From NCBI GenBank assembly GCA_016765235.1, contig JAESQH010000198.1, forward strand, positions 1 through 13,708: a stretch of 13,708 nucleotides of DNA, written 5' to 3'. A model generated the notes under the pieces. It saw only the letters and a list, made by a program, of their open reading frames with translations. It was not told where the DNA came from and made no database searches. Both the position numbers and the translations under genes were made by a program. Positions within the stretch are counted from its first letter, which is position 1. Each line of letters begins with the position of its first letter. The stretch comes from Paracoccaceae bacterium. GTDB lineage: Bacteria; Pseudomonadota; Alphaproteobacteria; Rhodobacterales; Rhodobacteraceae. This document shows, piece after piece, positions 1 through 7,134 of this stretch.

Positions 1-746
1 CGTTTTCGGCGAACACACACGCGGGGGCTGACGCCTATGCCCGCTGGCTCAACTTGCCAACCGATGCCATCCGCGTTGTCCATAATGCCGCCGAAACGAT
101 CACGGCTGATGGAACCGATCTGGAACAAAAAAAGTGGGAAAAGTTTGCAAAATCCACGCCCGACGCCGATTTCACCTTCGGCGCAGTCTTACGATTTGAT
201 CAAAACAAACGCCCGCACATGTGGCTAGAATTCGCCGCCGCCGCAATGGTCGCCCACCCGTGCAGTCGCTTTGTATTGGTTGGTGATGGAACCCTATTAC
301 CCGCCATCAAGTCTTATGCTGAAGAACTTGGCATCGCGCACCGCTGCTTATTCGTCGGTAAATCCCGCAATGTCGGATATTGGCTATCCAAAATGGATGC
401 GCTTGGGCTTACCTCGCGGCTAGAAGGTTTACCCAACGTATTAATTGAGGCACAACTCTCTGGCATTCCCGTCATATCAACACCAGCAGGCGGCGCTGCC
501 GAGGCGTTTATCCCCAACCAAACCGGTTTCCTGCTCGGCTCTACCGAGCACCCACAACTGGCACAATTCCTCGGGCACTTCTTGACACTGGCCACCAACA
601 AGGCGCAACGCGAGGCGATGGGAAAAGCCGCAACCGCCTATGCCTCCGAAACATTCGCGATGGACAGCATATTGCCAAAAACTATACGACTGCTTTCTGG
701 CGTATCAGCACCCGAAGCCCAGCATTCAACGGCCGCCCGCGCATGA
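1..746 (+). CDS. GT4-family glycosyltransferase, C-terminal part (5' truncated by window)
   Basis: Probably transfers a sugar from a nucleotide-sugar donor during capsule or surface-polysaccharide assembly at the cytoplasmic face. The reading frame is open from base 3 to the TGA at 744-746 with no credible start, so the gene begins outside the window. About 247 residues are visible. The first residues (FSANTHAGADAYARWL, then RVVHNAA) match the end of a GT-B N-terminal domain entering the hinge. Next comes the donor-binding domain, with a GAVLRFDQNKRP segment (usual form G-x-x-x-x-x-K-R-P), FVLVGDG, and the E-x7-E motif EGLPNVLIE (first Glu codon at 423) followed by GIPVISTPAGGAAE. These are hallmarks of GT4 retaining enzymes. 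An internal TTG at 54 gives a shorter reading, but conserved sequence continues upstream of it. The stop overlaps the next ATG (ATGA), showing a shared operon. Sugar specificity cannot be told. Confidence 0.88.
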   Translation, partial: FSANTHAGADAYARWLNLPTDAIRVVHNAAETITADGTDLEQKKWEKFAKSTPDADFTFGAVLRFDQNKRPHMWLEFAAAAMVAHPCSRFVLVGDGTLLPAIKSYAEELGIAHRCLFVGKSRNVGYWLSKMDALGLTSRLEGLPNVLIEAQLSGIPVISTPAGGAAEAFIPNQTGFLLGSTEHPQLAQFLGHFLTLATNKAQREAMGKAATAYASETFAMDSILPKTIRLLSGVSAPEAQHSTAARA

Positions 747-1534
747 CCAATCTGGCGAATGGTGCGTGGAACTGGTCCAACACCATTCACTCAATCATGC
801 TGCGCGAGGTGCGTTGCCGTTTCGCAGGTGATCCGCTTGGCTATGCATGGACGTTTCTCGTACCGCTGCTTTGGATCGGCACACTAATGTTTTTCTTCAC
901 ACTGCTGGGCCGCACACCTGCGATTCCCGTAGACACACCCACATTTATCGCCACCGGTGTCGTGCCTTACGTGCTGTTCCGCTACACCATTACATCCATG
1001 GGTCGCGTCGCTAGTACGCACCGCCATCTAGTGCATTTTTGCGGGGTGCGCGTGTCTGACTTACTGTTCGCCGCCGCTATGTTAGAGCTTCTGAATGCCG
1101 TCATCATCTTCGCCATGATCTGGCTGCTTATATCGGCAATCTTCGGCCCGGTTCTCATCCACAATCCGTTGGAATTCATCAACGGCCTGTTGCTTACTGC
1201 AATCTTTGGGGCTTCGGTCGGGCGGTTCGCAGCCATCCTTGGCATGGTGTCGGAAACCGCCAAGCGCATGATCCCCGTCGTGCTTCGCCCGATGTTCTGG
1301 ATATCAGGTATTTTCTTCACCGCGCCCGAGTTACCCTCGAACTTAATCCCTTATCTGCAATGGAACCCACTGCTGCATACGATCGAGATCACGCGCTCTG
1401 CAGTCTTCCTCGATTACACCTCCACCTTCGCCAATATGGCCGTGCCGCTAGGATTATCGGCAATCTTCCTGATGGACTCCTTCGTGATGCAAACCGCCTT
1501 CAGCCGCGGTCGCGATGGGTTAGAGTTGACATGA
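743..1534 (+). CDS. kpsM: Capsular polysaccharide ABC-2 type export permease (KpsM-like)
   Basis: Inner-membrane permease of a capsule-type polysaccharide ABC exporter; 263 residues, close to the usual ~260. The amphipathic N-terminal element LREVRCRFAGDPLGYAW (residues 20-36) before the first membrane segment is typical of KpsM/BexB/CtrC proteins. About six hydrophobic segments are seen, near residues 34-54, 67-82, 105-131, 147-170, 178-193 and 229-250. The closing stretch LQWNPLLHTIEITRSA (205-220) is another family hallmark. The ATG lies inside the upstream stop (ATGA at 743-746) and no Shine-Dalgarno is visible, so translation is probably coupled to the glycosyltransferase. The stop in turn overlaps the ATPase start. 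Nothing in this protein looks degenerate, unlike its ATPase. The exported polymer is unknown. Confidence 0.88.
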   Translation: MTNLANGAWNWSNTIHSIMLREVRCRFAGDPLGYAWTFLVPLLWIGTLMFFFTLLGRTPAIPVDTPTFIATGVVPYVLFRYTITSMGRVASTHRHLVHFCGVRVSDLLFAAAMLELLNAVIIFAMIWLLISAIFGPVLIHNPLEFINGLLLTAIFGASVGRFAAILGMVSETAKRMIPVVLRPMFWISGIFFTAPELPSNLIPYLQWNPLLHTIEITRSAVFLDYTSTFANMAVPLGLSAIFLMDSFVMQTAFSRGRDGLELT

Positions 1535-2226
1535 TATCCCTTTTCAATATCACTCGGTTCCACCCCAACAAGTCAAAACCAAACATCATCCTGAACAATG
1601 TTTCCACGCAATTCCCGCGCAAAGAAAGCATCGGTATTCTGGCCTTGGGTGGGGCGGGCAAAACCACACTGGCGCGGATATTGTCAGGTGTTGAACGCCC
1701 CGATAGCGGCCATATTCAGCGCCACAGCAGCCTGTCACACCCAATAGGCAGCACGGCAGGGTTTCACGCGGGTCTTTCAGGGGCCGAGAACGTCCGTTTC
1801 CTCGCCCGCTTGCTGCGCCGAAACGTCAAGGAAACGACGGATTACTGTGAAAGTTTTGCAGATATCGGCGCATATTTCCATCGCCCTGTGGGCCAATACG
1901 CCCCCGTCATGCGCGCGCGCCTTGGCTTCGCATTTTCAATGTCGGTCGAATTTGACACATACCTAAGTGACGGCATCACCAGCGCTGGGGATCACAATTT
2001 TCGCGACAAATGCGAGGCGGCGCTGCTGGAGCGCCTAACTCGTTCCGGCCTAATATTAATGTCGCGCCACGCGCGCACCTTGAACCGATTTTGCACAACT
2101 TTTTATGCCCTGCACGTGGGGCAATTGTTGCCCTGTTCCTCGGCTGAAGAAGCGCAAGACATTCTCGATTACGCCGGCGGGTACGGCAACACTTACTGGA
2201 ACGAGGCTGCCCGTCATGCCGGATAA
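1531..2226 (+). CDS. kpsT: KpsT-like capsule export ATPase with degenerate catalytic motifs
   Basis: ATP-binding subunit expected to pair with the preceding permease. The ATG at 1531 is chosen because it overlaps the permease stop (ATGA); an in-frame upstream reading from 1360 would lie inside the permease gene. Length is 231 residues, against about 220 in the family. Walker A is recognisable (A-L-G-G-A-G-K44-T-T, residues 38-46), although its first glycine is Ala38. The GLSGAENVRFLARLL segment (81-95) and MRARLGFAFSM (127-137) are family-specific. Three key motifs depart from the family. The signature, usually YSSGM, is Y-A-P-V-M (123-127). Walker B, usually L-x-D-E, is L-S-D147-G148, losing the catalytic Glu. 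The H-loop, usually VSHS, is M-S-R179-H180. It overlaps the next gene by 11 bases. It may be a weak ATPase, a regulatory or asymmetric subunit, or a decaying gene; the frame is intact. Confidence 0.8.
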   Translation: MISLFNITRFHPNKSKPNIILNNVSTQFPRKESIGILALGGAGKTTLARILSGVERPDSGHIQRHSSLSHPIGSTAGFHAGLSGAENVRFLARLLRRNVKETTDYCESFADIGAYFHRPVGQYAPVMRARLGFAFSMSVEFDTYLSDGITSAGDHNFRDKCEAALLERLTRSGLILMSRHARTLNRFCTTFYALHVGQLLPCSSAEEAQDILDYAGGYGNTYWNEAARHAG

Positions 2227-3046
2227 CGCCCCTGTTCAATCACCGACATTGGCGCAAGAACAAGACCGCCTCCGAAAATGGCGCGAGGTCCGGCGTCAGG
2301 CTGCCGCTGACCCCAACACCGAGCGCCTTCGCCAAGCGGACACGGATCGCAAAACCCGTCTGGACCAGTTTGAGACCGACAAAGCTGATCGCATTCGCAC
2401 CGCCGAAACCCGTCGTCGCGAGGATTCCGAAGCGATTGAGGCGCGGCGTATGGACAAGGCCCGTGCGCATCTAGAGGCGCTGGATGACATCGAAACCGCC
2501 CGTGCAGCGTTAATAACTGCACGACGAAAATCCCGCCGCCTAACGGGCGTACTACTGACCGTTTTTGTAATCCTGCCTACACTGCTTACGGCAGTTTTCT
2601 ATCAATTCGTCGCCACACCCGTTTTCCAATCCACCAGTATTCTCGCCCTTGAAGGCGCAATGCCCGTCACGCCGCGCAACCCGTTATTCAATGCAGTTTC
2701 AGATAAGCAATCCACCATGGCCGCCGCCTTCCAGCTTCGCGTCCAAATGCAAGCACAAGACAGCCCTGAATTCGAGATGGCCATCGACACCACACAAGGG
2801 TTGATAACGATCACCACCTCGGCTTCGAACCCGACTGAAGCCTATTCACAAAACACCGCTTTGCTCAAAGCTGCAAATGCGCTTGCCTTCCCGGCGCGGG
2901 TAAAAATTCTAGTCGGACCAGTCACGCCTGAACGCACGATAACCCGCGTGTTGCCCAACACCTTCCTCGCGTTCCTCATCAGCCTGTCGCTGTTTTCCAT
3001 CATCGGCATCTTTTTCCAAAGTTTTCGGCACTACGCCCGAAACTGA
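2216..3046 (+). CDS. Short KpsE/Wzz-like capsule export inner-membrane protein
   Basis: Probable polysaccharide co-polymerase of the KpsE/Wzz type, which in capsule exporters links the ABC transporter to the outer-membrane channel. The ATG at 2216 is preferred: GAGG lies 9 bases upstream and the overlap with kpsT is only 11 bases. An in-frame start at 2105 would overlap by over 120 bases with unrelated-looking sequence. Length is 276 residues, clearly shorter than E. coli KpsE (about 380). Residues ~15-107 are extremely charged and probably a long helix or coiled coil in the cytoplasm. A first membrane segment (~109-131) ends in FYQFVATPVFQS, the typical KpsE/Wzz exit motif. The periplasmic part is only ~118 residues, and a second segment (~250-268) precedes a short basic tail. 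The P-x2-P box near TM2 is not obvious. The family call rests on topology, the TM1 motif and neighbours. Confidence 0.72.
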   Translation: MPDNAPVQSPTLAQEQDRLRKWREVRRQAAADPNTERLRQADTDRKTRLDQFETDKADRIRTAETRRREDSEAIEARRMDKARAHLEALDDIETARAALITARRKSRRLTGVLLTVFVILPTLLTAVFYQFVATPVFQSTSILALEGAMPVTPRNPLFNAVSDKQSTMAAAFQLRVQMQAQDSPEFEMAIDTTQGLITITTSASNPTEAYSQNTALLKAANALAFPARVKILVGPVTPERTITRVLPNTFLAFLISLSLFSIIGIFFQSFRHYARN

Positions 3047-3048
3047 AC

Positions 3049-3053
3049 AGGAG
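3049..3053 (+). promoter_or_regulatory. Shine-Dalgarno of the UDP-sugar dehydrogenase gene
   Basis: AGGAG ends 8 bases before the ATG at 3062, in the 15-base gap after the KpsE-like stop. It supports independent translation initiation of this gene, in contrast to the overlapping genes before it, and fixes the start codon. Confidence 0.7.
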
Positions 3054-3061
3054 TTCCCACA

Positions 3062-4387
3062 ATGAATGTCACCACGCCCCTCAAACTTGTCGATGCGCTT
3101 CCGGTCATCCCGCTTCGCACAGACGAAACTATCGCCGTCATCGGCCTTGGCTACGTTGGCCTACCCGTCGCCATAGGCTTCGCCCGCCATTTCACTGGTG
3201 TCACAGGTTTCGACATAAACCCGAGCCGTATCCAGGAACTGAACGAGGGTTACGACAACACATTAGAAATCGGTCGCGCGGAAATTGACAATTCCCGCCT
3301 TGAAATCACCCAATCAACCAAAAACCTGTCAAAAACCAATTTCTTTATCGTCACAGTCCCGACCCCCATCGACAAAGGCAACAGGCCAGACCTATCGCCG
3401 CTGCGTGCAGCCTGTAAAACCATCGCCCCACACTTGTCAAAAGGCGCAATCGTGGTGTTTGAATCAACGGTTCATCCCGGTGTGACCGAAGATATATGCG
3501 GCCCGATCCTTGCCGAAATTTCCGGCCTGCGGTGCGGAATCGACTTCAAGCTTGGCTACAGTCCTGAACGTATTAACCCCGGAGATACCGAACACCGTCT
3601 CGAAACGATTATCAAAGTTGTTGCTGCCCAAGATGCGGAATCACTTCAACGTGTGGCGGATGTTTATGGCACACTGGTACAGGCGGGCGTACACCGTGCT
3701 CCGACAATTCGTGTTGCAGAAGCCGCGAAGGTGATCGAGAACACCCAGCGCGACGTTAACATCGGCTTGATGAACGAAATCGCCATGATCTGCGACCGTC
3801 TTGATGTGCGCACCAGCGATGTGATCGAGGCCGCATCAACCAAGTGGAATTTCCTGCCCTTCACCCCCGGTCTGGTCGGCGGACATTGCATCGGCGTCGA
3901 CCCATATTATTTGACGGCCAAGGCCGAGGAGGTCGGTTATCATTCGGAAGTTATCCTGTCCGGTCGTCGCGTGAACGATGGGATGGGAGCGTTTATCGCG
4001 GCCAAATCCATCAAAATGCTTGCCTCGCTAAACGTGCCGCTGTCACGCGCCAAGGTCGGTGTACTAGGCCTGACGTTTAAAGAAAACGTGCCGGATTTGC
4101 GAAATTCAAAAACTTTCGATGTGCTGGATGCTTTGTCCGAGTTCGGAGTGCGCCCAATAGTGCATGATCCGATGGCTGACCGCACAAAAATTCCCGATGG
4201 CGCGTTTGACTGGGTCGATATCTGCGATATGCCCAAACTAGATCTGCTCGTTTTGGCAGTGCCGCACGATGAATACACGGCAGGGAATGTAGTTAGTCTG
4301 GTCCGCGAAGGTGGGGCAGTCATTGATATTCGTTCCGCATTAAATCGCGCCGAAATACCTGAAAGCGTTAGATATTGGAGCCTTTAA
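3062..4387 (+). CDS. tviB: UDP-N-acetylhexosamine 6-dehydrogenase (TviB/WbpO-like)
   Basis: Oxidises C6 of a UDP-sugar to the uronic acid in two NAD-dependent steps in the cytosol, supplying an acidic sugar for the polysaccharide. Length is 441 residues. The order is an N-terminal Rossmann fold with GLGYVGLP (28-35), VTVPTPID (97-104), FESTVHPG (133-140, Glu135), YSPERINPGD (166-175), AAKVIENTQRD (221-231, Lys223 and Asn227), KWNFLPFTPGLVGGHCIGVD (261-280, catalytic Cys276), and a C-terminal domain with GLTFKENVPDLRNSK (336-350). The SPERINPGD and KWNFLPFTPG patterns resemble Salmonella TviB and Pseudomonas WbpO, which act on UDP-GlcNAc/UDP-GalNAc, more than UDP-glucose or GDP-mannose dehydrogenases; exact substrate is inferred. 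It closes the polysaccharide operon, and its stop interlocks with that of the convergent DUF1223 gene. Confidence 0.88.
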   Translation: MNVTTPLKLVDALPVIPLRTDETIAVIGLGYVGLPVAIGFARHFTGVTGFDINPSRIQELNEGYDNTLEIGRAEIDNSRLEITQSTKNLSKTNFFIVTVPTPIDKGNRPDLSPLRAACKTIAPHLSKGAIVVFESTVHPGVTEDICGPILAEISGLRCGIDFKLGYSPERINPGDTEHRLETIIKVVAAQDAESLQRVADVYGTLVQAGVHRAPTIRVAEAAKVIENTQRDVNIGLMNEIAMICDRLDVRTSDVIEAASTKWNFLPFTPGLVGGHCIGVDPYYLTAKAEEVGYHSEVILSGRRVNDGMGAFIAAKSIKMLASLNVPLSRAKVGVLGLTFKENVPDLRNSKTFDVLDALSEFGVRPIVHDPMADRTKIPDGAFDWVDICDMPKLDLLVLAVPHDEYTAGNVVSLVREGGAVIDIRSALNRAEIPESVRYWSL

Positions 4388-5076
4388 TTCAAATACTCCG
4401 CGCCCAATACCGGCCCTAAATCTTTTGCCTGAACCAACACCACATATTTACTGTCGGTTCTAATTGATGCGTTGACGTTAACATCGGATCTGCCGTTCCA
4501 ATTACCGATCCATGTCATCTCTTGCACGACGTTAACATAATTGATTGTCTTGCCCGCATTCTCGCCGCGCCGGATGCTGGTCGTTGCTTCGGGTGTAATG
4601 CGGACGAGGAAAATATCGGACGCAGGCAATCTGGCGGTCAGTGCAGATACCGAGATATTCGCACTATCACCCGATGTACTCGTCGCAATCTCCAGCATCG
4701 GTTTTTCGGCTTGGAACTGCCCCACATACATGCGGATTTCTTGCTCATTGCTTCCGACAACTTGTGCCTCGCCGTGGATAACGGCTTGAGGTGTGTAAAG
4801 CGACCGTAGGTTCCATCGGTCCCGATACCCCTTCTGGCGTTCGGTGTTTTCGGGACGGGAAAATTCGTCTTTCCAGCCCAGATAATCCCAATAATCGATG
4901 TGCCATCCCAGCACGATCACATCGTCTTCCAAAGCCAACTCGCGCAATATTTCGTCCGCAGGTGGGCAAGAACTACAGCCTTGCGACGTGAACAGTTCCA
5001 CCACGACTTTTTGCGCGTAAACGGCAGAAGGAAGCCATAAACCTAAGGTGATTGCAAGAATTTTGATCAAACGCAT
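4384..5076 (-). CDS. Secreted DUF1223 thioredoxin-fold protein
   Basis: Function unknown; a member of the DUF1223 family common in alphaproteobacteria. It has 230 residues. The N-terminus (positive charge, then a hydrophobic stretch ending V-Y-A before Gln22) is a signal peptide, so the mature protein should act in the periplasm. VVVELFTSQGCSSCPPAD (24-41) opens a thioredoxin-like fold with a Cys34-x2-Cys37 pair. LGWHIDYWDYLGWKD (56-70) and LYTPQAVIHG (93-102) are strong family hallmarks. The CxxC suggests redox or metal chemistry, but no substrate is established. The ATG at 5076 is supported by GGAG six bases upstream. It follows prpE by 81 bases in the same direction and may be read from it or alone; the small GGGG/CCCC inverted repeat between them is too weak to call a terminator. 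Its stop overlaps the stop of the convergent dehydrogenase gene. Confidence 0.88.
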   Translation of the reverse strand: MRLIKILAITLGLWLPSAVYAQKVVVELFTSQGCSSCPPADEILRELALEDDVIVLGWHIDYWDYLGWKDEFSRPENTERQKGYRDRWNLRSLYTPQAVIHGEAQVVGSNEQEIRMYVGQFQAEKPMLEIATSTSGDSANISVSALTARLPASDIFLVRITPEATTSIRRGENAGKTINYVNVVQEMTWIGNWNGRSDVNVNASIRTDSKYVVLVQAKDLGPVLGAEYLN

Positions 5077-5157
5077 CGGGACTCCGAAAATTATGGGCTA
5101 CATACTTGATAGGGGCAATTCCCCAATAATTCCAGTCAAGCCTTCGCGAGCAAAAGT

Positions 5158-7059
5158 TTACCGCCCAGCACCGCCTGCGTATCCCAAAGTCCTTAACGCT
5201 TCAGTGATTTCATCCAGAATTACCGGATCATCAATCGTTGCCGGCATTTTCCACACTGTTTCGTCTGCGATATTGACCATAGTTCCACGTAAGATTTTGC
5301 CAGAACGGGTCTTGGGCAATCGATCAACCACCAACGCCAGTTTGAAGGCGGCCACCGGCCCGATTTTCTCGCGTACCAGTTTCACAACTTCCTTGACGAC
5401 TTCTTCGTGAGGGCGACTAACGCCATTGTTCAAACACAAAAATCCGAGCGGCAATTGCCCTTTCAACTGATCCCCTACCCCAATCACAGCACATTCAGCG
5501 ACATCGGGATGGGCGGCCAACACCTCCTCCATCGCGCCGGTGGATAATCTGTGACCGGCGACGTTAATCACATCGTCCGTGCGCGCCATAATGTAAATGT
5601 AACCATCCTCGTCGATAATGCCTGCATCACCCGTTTCGTAATATCCGGGGAACGTGTCGAGATAGGATTTGATAAACCGTTCTTCGGCATTCCAAAGCGT
5701 AGGTAATGTCCCCGGTGGCAGCGGAAGTTTGATCGCAATCGCGCCCAACTCTCCGGCGGGTAATTGGTGGCCATCATCTCCCAAAACCTGAACATCAAAC
5801 CCGGGCATTGCAACGGTGGGCGAACCAAGTTTCATCGGTAAAGCCTCCAACCCCAGTGGATTAGCGGCGATAGAATATCCTGTTTCAGTCTGCCACCAGT
5901 GATCGACCACAGGAATTCCCAGCTGATCTTGCGCCCAAATTATCGTGGCGGGATCCGCACGCTCGCCCGCTAGATAAAGAGCTTTTAGACTGCTAAGGTC
6001 ATACTTCTTAACGAATTCCCCAGTCGGATCTTCGCGCTTGATCGCCCTGAAAGCGGTTGGCGCGGTGAAGAATGATACGACCTTATGTTCCTCGATCACA
6101 CGCCAGAAAGTACCAGCATCAGGCGTGCCAATTGGCTTGCCCTCGAACACCACCGCGGTGGCGCCGTAAAGCAGCGGCGCGTAGCAAATATATGAATGCC
6201 CGACGACCCAACCAACACCCGAGGCAGCCCAGAACACGTCTCCAGGCTCCACGTTATAGATGTTTTTCATGGTCCAATGCAGCGCAACCATATGCCCACC
6301 ACTTGGCCGCACCACGCCCTTGGGTTGGCCTGTAGTGCCGGAAGTATAGAGAATATACAGCGGGTCAGCGCCACCAATTGGCACACAATCGGCAGGCTCG
6401 ACACCATTTTGCACTTCGAACCAGTCAAAATCGCGGCCGTCGATCATGTCAGCCCGCGCCTGTTCGCGCTGAAGAATAATCGTGAATTCCGGTTTATGTA
6501 CCGCCAGATCAATCGCTCCGTTGATAAGCGGTTTATATGCAATCAGCCGCCCCGGTTCGATCCCGCAAGATGCAGCGATAATAGCCTTCGGCGTCGCATC
6601 ATCAATTCGCACGGCCAACTCATTTGCGGCAAACCCGCCAAACACCACGGAATGCACCGCCCCTATGCGGGCGCAGGCCAACATGGCGTTCAATGCCTCG
6701 GGCACCATCGGCATATAGATCAACACGCGGTCGCCCTTGCCGATGCCTTTGGCTTTCAACGCACCAGCCAGCAAGGCAACCTGGTCGGTTAGCTCTGCAT
6801 AGGAAATCTTGCGTTTCACACCTGTGATCGGGCTATCATAAATGATCGCCGTTTGGTCGCCGCGCCCTGCCTCAACGTGCCGGTCCAGCGCGTTGTAACA
6901 TGTGTTGGCCTCGCCGTCCGTGAACCACTCGTACAACGGTGCATTGCTGGAATCCAAAGCATACGTGGGCTTTTTGGTCCAACTTATCGCCTCCGCCGCT
7001 TCCATCCAGAAGGCCTCGGGGTCGGTTTTCCAACCGTCATATACAGATTTGTAACTCAT
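5158..7059 (-). CDS. prpE: Propionyl-CoA synthetase
   Basis: AMP-forming acyl-CoA ligase that activates propionate (ATP + CoA) to propionyl-CoA in the cytosol; in roseobacters PrpE-type enzymes also act on acrylate from DMSP. Starting at ATG 7059 it has 633 residues, against 628 in E. coli PrpE. The acetyl-CoA-synthetase-type N-terminus begins MSYKSVYDGWKTDPEAFW. Then come the P-loop YTSGTTGQPKG (238-248) followed by VVRPSGGHMVAL, VVFEGKPIGTPDAGTFW, WWQTETG (388-394), YETGD (474-478), the hinge around ARTDDVINVAGHR (492-504), and the C-terminal PKTRSGK with catalytic Lys588. The GVVRPSGGHM and GTPDAG variants favour PrpE over Acs. A GTG at 7068 is in frame, but AGGTG sits at the right distance for the ATG instead. 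It lies 75 bases after maeB and feeds the PccA/mutase pathway encoded in the same block. Confidence 0.93.
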   Translation of the reverse strand: MSYKSVYDGWKTDPEAFWMEAAEAISWTKKPTYALDSSNAPLYEWFTDGEANTCYNALDRHVEAGRGDQTAIIYDSPITGVKRKISYAELTDQVALLAGALKAKGIGKGDRVLIYMPMVPEALNAMLACARIGAVHSVVFGGFAANELAVRIDDATPKAIIAASCGIEPGRLIAYKPLINGAIDLAVHKPEFTIILQREQARADMIDGRDFDWFEVQNGVEPADCVPIGGADPLYILYTSGTTGQPKGVVRPSGGHMVALHWTMKNIYNVEPGDVFWAASGVGWVVGHSYICYAPLLYGATAVVFEGKPIGTPDAGTFWRVIEEHKVVSFFTAPTAFRAIKREDPTGEFVKKYDLSSLKALYLAGERADPATIIWAQDQLGIPVVDHWWQTETGYSIAANPLGLEALPMKLGSPTVAMPGFDVQVLGDDGHQLPAGELGAIAIKLPLPPGTLPTLWNAEERFIKSYLDTFPGYYETGDAGIIDEDGYIYIMARTDDVINVAGHRLSTGAMEEVLAAHPDVAECAVIGVGDQLKGQLPLGFLCLNNGVSRPHEEVVKEVVKLVREKIGPVAAFKLALVVDRLPKTRSGKILRGTMVNIADETVWKMPATIDDPVILDEITEALRTLGYAGGAGR

Positions 7060-7065
7060 TAGAAG

Positions 7066-7070
7066 CACCT
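7066..7070 (-). promoter_or_regulatory. Shine-Dalgarno that decides the prpE start
   Basis: AGGTG on the minus strand lies six bases before the ATG at 7059. The in-frame GTG at 7068 overlaps this element, and its own nearest purine-rich motif (GGAGG) is about 14 bases away, so the ATG is preferred. Confidence 0.6.
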
Positions 7071-7077
7071 ATGATCA

Positions 7078-7093
7078 GAGGTCCTCCGACCCC
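7078..7093 (-). other. Small hairpin in the maeB-prpE gap
   Basis: On the transcript GGGGTC-GGAG-GACCTC can form a 6-bp stem with one G-U pair and a 4-base loop, located 8 bases upstream of the prpE Shine-Dalgarno. No U-run follows, so it is not a standard terminator. It could stabilise or process the transcript between the two genes, or be chance in a GC-rich spacer. An 8-bp palindrome CCTCGAGG lies nearby at 7113-7120. Confidence 0.25.
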
Positions 7094-7134
7094 GGCGTTT
7101 TCATCGACGCCCCCTCGAGGTGATCGTTTTCCTG

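Noticed and set aside
144..151. TTTGCAAA, matching a PccR half-site
   Set aside because: It is single, lies inside the glycosyltransferase coding sequence (K-F-A-K codons) and is far from the propionate genes, so it is coincidental.
54..746. Complete short glycosyltransferase starting at TTG 54
   Set aside because: The conserved glycosyltransferase sequence continues in frame upstream to base 3, so this is a truncated longer gene and not a short one.
1360..1530. N-terminal extension of the KpsT-like gene beginning inside the permease gene
   Set aside because: The extra 57 residues are the permease gene in another frame and match no ATPase; ATG 1531 overlaps the permease stop as in coupled genes.
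2105..2215. Upstream start for the KpsE-like gene
   Set aside because: It would overlap kpsT by over 120 bases, and the added residues are Cys/Pro-rich and unlike the charged helix that follows; ATG 2216 has GAGG in place.
5105..5130. GGGG-CAATT-CCCC inverted repeat between prpE and the DUF1223 gene as a terminator
   Set aside because: The stem is only 4 bp and no T-run follows on the transcribed strand.
6196..6792. 198-codon plus-strand frame opposite prpE
   Set aside because: His/Arg-rich shadow of the conserved acyl-CoA ligase with no motif or start signal of its own.
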